Positions 7,729 through 12,633 of a stretch of 12,633 nucleotides of DNA are shown here, one piece after another. The notes below the pieces were generated by a model. The model made no database searches, was not told the DNA's origin, and saw only the letters and a list, made by a program, of their open reading frames with translations. Location: contig JABIDL010000032.1 in the NCBI GenBank assembly GCA_018651745.1, positions 1 through 12,633 on the forward strand, read 5' to 3'. The number at the start of each line of letters is the position of its first letter. Within the stretch, counting starts at the first letter, position 1. The position numbers were made by a program, and so were the translations under genes. Source of the stretch: Candidatus Neomarinimicrobiota bacterium. Lineage in GTDB: Bacteria; Fidelibacterota; Marinisomatia; Marinisomatales; TCS55.

Positions 7729-8651
7729 TCTTCCGATTTCCCACCTAAGAGTAAATATAATATTGCCATTCTCGAGGCGACACCGTTTAGCACTTGGTCA
7801 AGAATAATGGCTTGCTTGCTATCAGCGACCGTACTGTCAATTTCAATACCGCGATTCATGGGTCCTGGATGCATAATAATTAATTCCTTGTTATGACGTT
7901 CGAGCCTTTCTGTGTTTACACCGAAAACCTCTCGATATTCCCTGACCGATGGAAACAGTCCGACTCCCATTCGTTCCATTTGAATGCGAAGAATATTCAA
8001 CGCATCTGCCCATTCAATCGCTTCATCTAAATTATGGCTCACGTTTACACCTAGCGATTTAATGTGAGGTGGAATGAGTGTAGGCGGTCCACACACGGTT
8101 ACGTTTGCGCCAAGTGTAATGAGTCCGTAGATATTACTAAGCGCAACCCGGCTGTGAGAAATATCGCCCACAAGCGCCACATTCAATCCTTTTATTTTAC
8201 CAAACACTTCTTTTAGGCTCATCATATCCAAAATTGCTTGAGTCGGATGCTCATGTTTCCCGTCCCCAGCATTAATAATAATGGCATCCACATGCTTCGT
8301 TAAATGAAGTGGTGCACCAGGATCCGGATGACGCATTACCACAGCATCAATTTTCATAGCTTCGATATTTTGGGTCGTATCTTTAAAACTTTCTCCTTTT
8401 TTTAAACTGGATGTGGAGGCTGAAAAATTCACGGTATCTGCACTTAACCTCTTTTGGGCAAGCTCGAAACTTATTCGAGTGCGCGTGGAATTTTCAAAAA
8501 ATAGGTTTACAATTGTCTTTCCCTGAAGTGAGGGGACTTTTTTAATCGGGCGATCCAAAATCTCTCTAAATGAAAATGCTGTATTAATAATTGTTTCAAT
8601 ATCCTTCTCGGGATATCCTTCGAGTCCGAGTAAATGTTTTTGCTCAAGCAT
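7725..8651 (-). CDS. pyrB: Aspartate carbamoyltransferase catalytic chain
   Basis: PyrB joins carbamoyl phosphate and aspartate, the committed step of pyrimidine synthesis. I place the start at 8651 (MLEQKHLLGL), giving 308 residues. AAGGA lies upstream at suitable spacing, and the 15 codons of the longer frame (to 8696) are inside pyrR and atypical. Landmarks are FFENSTRTRISFE (51-63) for carbamoyl phosphate, SSLKKGES (81-88) with the lysine of the mobile loop, HPTQAILD (135-142), VALVGDISHSRV (158-169), LRIQMERM (221-228) and HPGPMNRG (261-268). No regulatory pyrI gene is nearby, so control by CTP through PyrI is unlikely here and PyrR is the more likely regulator. It overlaps pyrR by 8 bases. 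Confidence 0.96.
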   Translation of the reverse strand: MLEQKHLLGLEGYPEKDIETIINTAFSFREILDRPIKKVPSLQGKTIVNLFFENSTRTRISFELAQKRLSADTVNFSASTSSLKKGESFKDTTQNIEAMKIDAVVMRHPDPGAPLHLTKHVDAIIINAGDGKHEHPTQAILDMMSLKEVFGKIKGLNVALVGDISHSRVALSNIYGLITLGANVTVCGPPTLIPPHIKSLGVNVSHNLDEAIEWADALNILRIQMERMGVGLFPSVREYREVFGVNTERLERHNKELIIMHPGPMNRGIEIDSTVADSKQAIILDQVLNGVASRMAILYLLLGGKSEE

Positions 8652-9210
8652 CCGGATCTTCCTTAAAGGACAGTAAATAAATGCCGTCTTTTTCATCCAC
8701 TTCCTTTAACAAAACGCTTACATGTTCACCTTCGTTTGTGGGAATGTTTTTACCAACGAAATCGCCCCGAATCGGGATTTCTCTATGCCCACGATCCACA
8801 AGGACACAGAGCTGAATCTTCGCTGGCCGCCCATAAGCAAAAAGCTCATCCATGGCAGCACGGATGGTTCTTCCTGTAAATAAAACATCATCCACGAGGA
8901 CTACAGTTTTACCATCTAATGTTACAGGGATGTTAGACCCTTTTACTTGGGGAACAACCAGCCGTTCGCGAAAGTCATCGCGGTGGAAAGCAATGTTGAC
9001 TTCTCCCAAAGGAATATCTAGAGAAACATTTGTTTGAATAATAGCATGCACGCGCTTTGAAAGTGGTTCGCCTCGCGTTTGGATGCCAATTAATACAAGA
9101 TCATCCTTATTAGAATTACTTTCCAATATTTCATGACTAAGGCGGGTGATCATTTTTTGGATGTCCGTCTCATCAAACAACAGTTTTTCTTTTGGTTTTA
9201 TCATACTCAT
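8644..9210 (-). CDS. pyrR: Bifunctional pyr operon attenuator / uracil phosphoribosyltransferase
   Basis: PyrR binds pyr leader RNA in a uridine-nucleotide-dependent way and, in many species, also converts uracil and PRPP to UMP. The 188-residue protein has the type I PRTase fold: VLIGIQTRGEPLSKR (39-53), the PRPP loop VVLVDDVLFTGRT (103-115), and the PyrR-typical HREIPIRGDFVGKNIPT (142-158). The start at 9210 is used; a second ATG two codons later (9204) is possible. It is first in the pyrR-pyrB-pyrC cluster and directly follows a leader that carries a PyrR-binding-loop match and alternative hairpins, so autoregulation is strongly suggested. Confidence 0.96.
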   Translation of the reverse strand: MSMIKPKEKLLFDETDIQKMITRLSHEILESNSNKDDLVLIGIQTRGEPLSKRVHAIIQTNVSLDIPLGEVNIAFHRDDFRERLVVPQVKGSNIPVTLDGKTVVLVDDVLFTGRTIRAAMDELFAYGRPAKIQLCVLVDRGHREIPIRGDFVGKNIPTNEGEHVSVLLKEVDEKDGIYLLSFKEDPDA

Positions 9211-9219
9211 TTTCTTAAC

Positions 9220-9272
9220 AAAAAACCCCCGGGCAGCTGGTTCTGCAGTTTGCAGAAGACAGAGACGGAGGT
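9220..9272 (-). terminator. Conditional intrinsic terminator within the pyr leader
   Basis: On the minus strand ACCTCCG (9272-9266) pairs with CGGGGGT (9231-9225), seven pairs with one G-U, and the 3' arm runs into TTTTTT (9225-9220). The large loop contains its own perfect hairpin, TTCTGCA-aac-TGCAGAA (9257-9241), which would shorten the effective loop. The 5' arm overlaps the alternative helix described for the leader, so the terminator can be switched off. Confidence 0.6.
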
Positions 9273-9304
9273 CTCATTCACTGCCCTTACCGTCTCACAG
9301 GACT
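9220..9304 (-). promoter_or_regulatory. PyrR-responsive attenuator leader of pyrR-pyrB-pyrC
   Basis: Read on the minus strand, AGTCCTGTGAGAC (9304 to 9292) matches the PyrR binding-loop consensus ARUCCNGNGAGGYU over its first eleven positions, with a G-to-A difference next. It can form a small hairpin with a CUGUGA loop. Downstream are mutually exclusive helices. GAGACGG (9296-9290) can pair with CCGTCTC (9268-9262). The overlapping ACCTCCG (9272-9266) can pair with CGGGGGT (9231-9225), just before a run of six T (9225-9220), forming a terminator. GGGCAG (9286-9281) can also pair with CTGCCC (9236-9231), competing with the terminator. UMP-bound PyrR would favour termination. The start of pyrR is 10 bases past the T-run. 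Confidence 0.8.
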
Positions 9305-9371
9305 GATTTAAAGGGTCATTCTTACTTTAAAGTTAATACAAACAGATAAAAAAACTAAGATACAATCCTTG

Positions 9372-10298
9372 CTACTTATTCATCCTCACTAAAATAGTTT
9401 CAATAATATCTTTTTCGTTAGAATAATCATCAGGATTTATTTCTAAATCAATATTTTCCTTTCGAAACCACGTCCGCTGTCGCTTTGCATATTGACGAGT
9501 ACGAATCACAATTTCTTCTTCCATCACTTCCCGAGTTATTTCCCCATCTAATACCTGAATGATTTGTTTATATCCAATGGAATCCAATGCATGCACATTA
9601 TCAACACCATATTTTTCCTGAAGATGTTTTGTTTCATCAATCCAACCGGATTTTAACATTGTCTTTGTCCGATTTCGGATTCGATTTTCAAGTTTATCAG
9701 GCGGTATTAAAACAAGAACTGTAAAAGTTTTAATTTTGCGCGTTTCAGATGCATCTTGTTTTTTGAAATGAACCGAAGGCGGATCGCCGGTGGACTCATA
9801 AATTTCTAGCGCGCGAACCAACCGTTTTCGATTATGAGGATGAACTATTTCTGCATAATCCGGGTCAATCTTTTTTAATCGATTCAGCATCAGTTCGCTT
9901 CCATGAGCATCATAATCTTTTTCTAATTTTTCCCGAATGGATTCATTTGTCATACTTCCTTCGAAAATACCAGTGGAAAGCGCCCTGAAATACAGTCCGG
10001 ATCCACCACAAATAATGGGAGTTTTCCCTCTTTTCTTAGCCGTATCAATTGCTTCCAAAACTAATTCAGCATATTCTCCTGCGGATACCGATTCTGTGGG
10101 TTCGCGAATTCCAATTAAATGATGATAAATACGCTTCCGATCTTCCTCGGTAGGTTGAGCCGTGCCAATCGGCATGTCTTTATAAATCTGTCTGGAATCA
10201 AGACCAATGATTTCTCCATCAACTTTCTTGGCGATTGAAAGAGCAAGGGTGGATTTCCCTGAAGCAGTTGGACCGATGATTGCTAAAATGGTTTCCAT
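9372..10298 (-). CDS. miaA: tRNA dimethylallyltransferase
   Basis: MiaA transfers a dimethylallyl group to N6 of A37 in tRNAs that read UNN codons, the first step toward ms2i6A. I use the ATG at 10298, which gives METILAIIGP and 308 residues, the family length. The frame stays open to 10376, but those 26 codons run across a promoter-like TATAAT and a repeat. Landmarks are the P-loop GPTASGKS (9-16), GLDSRQIYKDMPIGTAQPT (32-50), IICGGSGLYFRAL (95-107), HPHNRKRLVRALEIY (153-167), SIGYKQI (240-246) and RTRQYAKRQRTWFRK (266-280). It lies upstream of the pyr leader in the same direction, 161 bases from pyrR, and could share a transcript with it. Confidence 0.96.
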   Translation of the reverse strand: METILAIIGPTASGKSTLALSIAKKVDGEIIGLDSRQIYKDMPIGTAQPTEEDRKRIYHHLIGIREPTESVSAGEYAELVLEAIDTAKKRGKTPIICGGSGLYFRALSTGIFEGSMTNESIREKLEKDYDAHGSELMLNRLKKIDPDYAEIVHPHNRKRLVRALEIYESTGDPPSVHFKKQDASETRKIKTFTVLVLIPPDKLENRIRNRTKTMLKSGWIDETKHLQEKYGVDNVHALDSIGYKQIIQVLDGEITREVMEEEIVIRTRQYAKRQRTWFRKENIDLEINPDDYSNEKDIIETILVRMNK

Positions 10299-10343
10299 AA
10301 TGGTGGTAAAAATTAGTCCATGAATTCTTTTAACTTCAATGGG

Positions 10344-10372
10344 ATTATATTCCGTAGTGAATTGTTGCCTAA
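10344..10372 (-). promoter_or_regulatory. Candidate miaA promoter with consensus -10
   Basis: On the minus strand a perfect TATAAT (10349 to 10344) lies 45 bases before the miaA ATG. The hexamer 17 bp upstream is TTAGGC (10372-10367), a poor -35 that falls inside the 17-bp repeat. A weak -35 combined with a consensus -10 fits a promoter that depends on an activator or on an extended -10, but this is inference. Confidence 0.4.
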
Positions 10373-10375
10373 GCA
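10359..10375. repeat. 17-bp direct repeat, copy 1
   Basis: GAATTGTTGCCTAAGCA here is identical to 10456-10472, 97 bp away. This copy covers the -35 region of the proposed miaA promoter. The sequences outside the 17 bp are not similar, so this is not a simple tandem duplication. Confidence 0.85.
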
Positions 10376-10406
10376 TACGTGCTGAAATGATTCACAAGTT
10401 TAGCAT

Positions 10407-10494
10407 TTCGATCCTTTGAGTAGCAGCCGCACACGATTGCAACAATGAGTAAACCGAATTGTTGCCTAAGCAACAGTCTTCAAGGAGGATCGAA
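10407..10494. repeat. 88-bp imperfect palindrome between miaA and the methyltransferase gene
   Basis: The outer arms TTCGATCCT (10407-10415) and AGGATCGAA (10486-10494) are perfect complements. They continue as TTGA (10416-10419) with TCAA (10480-10483) after a two-base GG bulge. Inside are a second inverted repeat, GCAACAAT (10439-10446) with ATTGTTGC (10458-10465), and an overlapping perfect hairpin, GTTGC-ctaa-GCAAC (10461-10474). The shape, a long bulged hairpin, recalls folded recombination sites, but the terminal AAC/GTT core of integron attC sites is absent. It could also be a degenerate miniature element or an RNA structure. Confidence 0.65.
10456..10472. repeat. 17-bp direct repeat, copy 2
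   Basis: Identical to 10359-10375. In this copy the last 12 bases are part of the perfect hairpin GTTGC-ctaa-GCAAC; in copy 1 the right arm is degraded (GCATA), so only three of the five pairs remain. It could be an operator duplicated for a dimeric regulator, or a footprint of a mobile element. Confidence 0.85.
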
Positions 10495-10565
10495 CCATTA
10501 AATACAATAAATAGATTTATGTATGTATTATCCATAGATTAAATGTTCGATATCATTAAATAGAA

Positions 10566-11273
10566 ATGAAAAACGAGACTCAATACTTCGGAAAGGACTT
10601 GGAAGCAATGTCCTTTGCCTATAATTATCATAAATGGATTCTTGAAGAATTCACCCCATACCTTGGTGCTCATGTAGCAGAAGTGGGGGCAGGAATGGGT
10701 CATTTTTCTGAATTTTTATTAGAAACTCAAATAAATCACCTTACCACATTTGAGCCATCTGAAAATATGTACCCTGTCCTTGAAAATAATTTTGCTCATC
10801 ATAATAACGTAGATACTATTCATGCATTTTTTGAAGACCAATCGCATCAATACAATCAATCGTTTGATTCCATCTGTTACGTAAATGTTCTTGAACATAT
10901 AGAAAAAGATAGAGAAGCCTTAACGCATGCCTATAAAACGCTTCAACAAAATGGGCATATTCTGATCTTTGTACCTGCACTATCATTTTTGTACAGCAAT
11001 TTTGATAAAGCCGTGGGACATTATAGACGGTATTCTAAAAAGGAACTTGTAGATGTGGTTTCAGCAGCAGGATTTTCAATTAAAAAAATCAACTATTTTG
11101 ATATAGCTGGAATTATTCCATGGTATGTTGCTTTCGTATTGTTAAAACAAACTACAACCGAGTCTAATGTTTCTTTGTACGACACTTGGGTTGTCCCAAT
11201 CATGAAAAAAGTAGAACGCATCATACCACCCATCATCGGAAAAAACTTGATTCTTATTGGGCAGAAAGCATAA
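10566..11273 (+). CDS. Class I SAM-dependent methyltransferase, UbiG-like, substrate unknown
   Basis: The 235-residue protein has a Rossmann methyltransferase fold. Motif I for SAM binding is VAEVGAGMGHFSEFLLE (37-53), the acidic residue ending the next strand is in FEPSENM (62-68), and the motif IV region is SICYVNVLEHIEKDREAL (102-119). The second half has DKAVGHYRRYSKKEL (147-161), a pattern I associate with methyltransferases of surface-glycan clusters and small-molecule pathways. A hydrophobic stretch at about 178-194 could touch a membrane but is short and not a clear transmembrane helix. No glycan gene is nearby, so the substrate cannot be named. No Shine-Dalgarno sequence precedes the ATG, and the upstream 65 bases are very AT-rich, with a possible TATTAT -10 at 10526-10531. 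It stands alone between palindromic elements next to an integron-type integrase, so acquisition by transfer is likely. Confidence 0.85.
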   Translation: MKNETQYFGKDLEAMSFAYNYHKWILEEFTPYLGAHVAEVGAGMGHFSEFLLETQINHLTTFEPSENMYPVLENNFAHHNNVDTIHAFFEDQSHQYNQSFDSICYVNVLEHIEKDREALTHAYKTLQQNGHILIFVPALSFLYSNFDKAVGHYRRYSKKELVDVVSAAGFSIKKINYFDIAGIIPWYVAFVLLKQTTTESNVSLYDTWVVPIMKKVERIIPPIIGKNLILIGQKA

Positions 11274-11293
11274 CTGTGCAACACACCCAATAG

Positions 11294-11377
11294 TTTAGGT
11301 TGGAATTATTTTGGGAAGTTCGGGATTCCTACTGGAACGATGTTTTAGAATTCCTTGACGAAAATATTGGGGAATAA
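11294..11377 (+). pseudogene. Short coding-like remnant, possible 3' end of a lost gene
   Basis: The frame from 11294 (just after a TAG) to the TAA at 11375-11377 encodes about 27 residues with a protein-like, amphipathic composition rich in W, F, L, E and D (FWEVRDSYWNDVLEFLDE is the core). Only a TTG at 11300 could start it, and no ribosome-binding site is seen. It looks like the C-terminal end of an enzyme whose upstream part is missing. I cannot name the family, and chance is possible at this length. Confidence 0.3.
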
Positions 11378-11393
11378 GCGGCCGTTTTCTCCC

Positions 11394-11542
11394 CGCGTGC
11401 ACCCACGACTATCTTAAATGTGGCATGAGAATCCCTTCTCGTGCGCTTGCATTCTTTCATCCACGATTGAAAATGAGCGAGACACAATAGTGGCACAAGC
11501 TTCCCAGCGCATGCAAATCCATGACCAAGGATGGTCGTGGCA
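11394..11542. repeat. Three imperfect palindromic repeat units downstream of intI
   Basis: Three units share an ordered set of words on the plus strand: GCGC(A/T)TGC or CGCGTGC, then A(T/C)CCA(C/T)G, then GTGGCA. The units are 11394-11425, 11443-11495 and 11507-11542. In each, the CCA(C/T) arm can pair with the GTGG arm across a spacer of different length. In the last unit the pairing is long: CCATGACC (11519-11526) with GGTCGTGG (11533-11540). A separate 9-bp hairpin, GCATGAGAA-tccc-TTCTCGTGC (11423-11444), links units one and two. The last unit ends 3 bases before the integrase stop. They are not recognisable attC sites. Confidence 0.5.
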
Positions 11543-11545
11543 CTT

Positions 11546-12499
11546 TTAATTATCCAACGGACTTTTAACGCCGAGCGGACCTTTTTGCATCACGTGGGTG
11601 TAGATCATCGTTGTACGAAGATCTTTATGCCCAAGTAGTTCCTGAACAGTTCTGATATCATAACTATTTTCCAGCAAGTGTGTTGCAAAACTGTGACGCA
11701 GTGTATGGCATGTTACGCGCTTTTCAATTCCGGCTAACTTAACTGATTTCTTCAACGCTCTACTCACGCTTGAATCATGAATATGCCATCGCATTAATTC
11801 ACCTGTTTGCGGATTGTTTGACAGACTGACTGATGGAAAAACAAACTGCCATTTTACTTCCTTACTTGCATTGGTATATTTTCGTCTCAATGCCTTTGGA
11901 AGTATAATGGACCCACTTCCCTTTTTTATATCATTTTCGTGCAGAGTTTTTACTTTTAAGATTTGGTCTTCCAATGGGTTTATACATTTTTCCGGTAACA
12001 GTGTTACGCGATCTTTATCCCCTTTTCCTCTGCGAATAATCAGGCTTTTCTGTGAAAAATCAATATCCTGAATTCTGATATTCAAACATTCTGTTAATCG
12101 TAATCCTGCCCCATAAAGTAAATTACATATAATAGAATGAATACCATGGATATTTGCCAGAACAATCTTGACTTCATCTTGAGAAAGGACAACGGGTATA
12201 TGCTTTGTGCCTTTGGCTATAACAAAATTCTCCGGCTTACCGATATCTTTCTCAAGCACTTTCAAATACAAAAATAAAAGCGCATTTCTAGCCTGGTTTT
12301 GTGTTGATGCGGAAACTGTTCTATCAACAGCAAGATACGTTAGATACTGATTAATTTCTTTTGCACCCATTTCAGAAGGGTGTTTTACATTATGAAATTT
12401 TATAAATCGCTTTATCCAATCAGTATATGTTTTTTCTGTTCTGTAACTATAATTACGAACACGTATGTTGTCCCTAACTCGATTTAATAGTTTGCTCAT
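11546..12499 (-). CDS. intI: Integron integrase (tyrosine recombinase, IntI family)
   Basis: The protein recombines attI and attC sites to insert or excise gene cassettes. At 317 residues it matches IntI length. The N-terminal SAM-like core-binding domain (about 1-85) includes SYRTEKTYTDWIKRFIKFH (18-36). The catalytic set is complete: R134 in LLYGAGLRLTE, K159 in RRGKGDKDR, H265 and R268 in CHTLRHSFATHLLE, H291 in LLGHKD, and nucleophile Y300 in TTMIYTHV. Two features separate IntI from XerC/D: the additional segment LPKALRRKYTNASKEVKWQFVFPS (200-223) and the C-terminal GPLGVKSPLD (307-316). AAGGA lies five bases before the ATG. No frameshift or internal stop is seen, so it should be active. 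The methyltransferase to the left is in the opposite orientation with no attC beside it, so it is not clearly a cassette. Confidence 0.94.
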   Translation of the reverse strand: MSKLLNRVRDNIRVRNYSYRTEKTYTDWIKRFIKFHNVKHPSEMGAKEINQYLTYLAVDRTVSASTQNQARNALLFLYLKVLEKDIGKPENFVIAKGTKHIPVVLSQDEVKIVLANIHGIHSIICNLLYGAGLRLTECLNIRIQDIDFSQKSLIIRRGKGDKDRVTLLPEKCINPLEDQILKVKTLHENDIKKGSGSIILPKALRRKYTNASKEVKWQFVFPSVSLSNNPQTGELMRWHIHDSSVSRALKKSVKLAGIEKRVTCHTLRHSFATHLLENSYDIRTVQELLGHKDLRTTMIYTHVMQKGPLGVKSPLDN

Positions 12500-12633
12500 G
12501 TTAATCCTTGAATTTAAAAGTATCCCCCAGTAGTTTTTCTAGAGGTAATTTAAGTATATATGAAATGAATGTAATGCATAATATTACGCATATAGGAGCA
12601 CTATTTGATGTTTTCGTCAAATATTAACTGTTA
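12500..12633. promoter_or_regulatory. intI upstream region, likely to contain its promoter and part of attI
   Basis: These AT-rich bases lie where attI is normally found, 5' of the integrase gene. They contain an 18-bp near-palindrome with one mismatched pair (12574-12591, arms ATGCATAAT and ATTACGCAT) and a 9-bp hairpin, TATTTGATG-tttt-CGTCAAATA (12602-12623). The final bases are GTTA (12630-12633), the start of a possible GTTRRRY core that the window edge cuts off. A minus-strand TTGACG (12620-12615) could be a -35, but its best -10 (TATATG) is 20 bp away. The exact attI site cannot be placed. Confidence 0.4.

Noticed and set aside
8652-8696. Upstream extension of pyrB by 15 codons
   Set aside because: The ATG at 8651 has an AAGGA upstream and the standard N-terminus; the extension is out-of-frame pyrR coding sequence.
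10299-10376. Upstream extension of miaA by 26 codons
   Set aside because: MiaA proteins begin just before the P-loop, as with the ATG at 10298; the extension crosses a TATAAT and the 17-bp repeat.
10407-10494. Standard integron attC site
   Set aside because: Overall folding is similar, but RYYYAAC and GTTRRRY cores are not present at the ends.
10480-10500. tRNA-like T-arm on the minus strand (GGTTCGATCC)
   Set aside because: The flanking bases do not form the T-stem, and no acceptor, D or anticodon arms can be drawn; the word is part of the palindrome arm.
11093-11290. 65-residue open frame on the minus strand over the methyltransferase 3' end
   Set aside because: It is a shadow of the methyltransferase gene with no start signal or recognisable motif.
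10566-11545. Reverse-oriented integron with the methyltransferase as its cassette
   Set aside because: In reverse integrons the cassettes point the same way as intI; this gene points the opposite way and no attC follows it.
1-12633. CRISPR array, rRNA or tRNA genes, insertion sequences
   Set aside because: No regularly spaced identical repeats, no RNA gene landmarks and no transposase other than the integron integrase were seen.

Overview
The window is a bacterial chromosomal segment of moderate, AT-leaning composition with dense gene packing and many stop/start overlaps. The cobalamin-dependent ribonucleotide reductase, the short EF-Ts, the S2 protein with a long acidic tail, the single operon joining rplM-rpsI to rpsB-tsf-pyrH-frr and the integron-type integrase fit an uncultivated, possibly marine lineage. 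The FCB group (for example Marinimicrobia-like bacteria) is a plausible guess, but it rests on remembered gene style and not on a search.

Layout. Positions 1-221 hold a regulatory region with two perfect DnaA boxes, a sigma70-like promoter and an NrdR-like palindrome over its -10. It drives nrdJ (222-2633, +), which ends at a strong bidirectional terminator (2655-2689). Everything from there to 10298 is on the minus strand. Read in the direction of transcription it is miaA, then a PyrR-type attenuator leader, then pyrR-pyrB-pyrC, then a short gap with a promoter, then rplM-rpsI-rpsB-tsf-pyrH-frr. From about 10299 rightward the character changes to accessory DNA. It has a 17-bp direct repeat and an 88-bp imperfect palindrome, an orphan SAM-dependent methyltransferase (10566-11273, +), a small coding remnant, three imperfect palindromic repeat units, and an intact integron-type tyrosine recombinase (11546-12499, -). 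The 134 bases upstream of the integrase should be its promoter and attI region; the window ends there.

How the genes work together. NrdJ makes deoxynucleotides, and its promoter appears wired to DnaA and NrdR. PyrR, PyrB and PyrC cover control of pyrimidine synthesis and two of its steps, with a leader RNA that can fold into alternative hairpins. PyrH, embedded in the ribosomal operon downstream, phosphorylates the resulting UMP. The ribosomal block supplies L13, S9, S2, EF-Ts and the recycling factor, and MiaA modifies tRNA. The integrase marks a candidate chromosomal integron whose cassettes, if present, would lie beyond the right edge.
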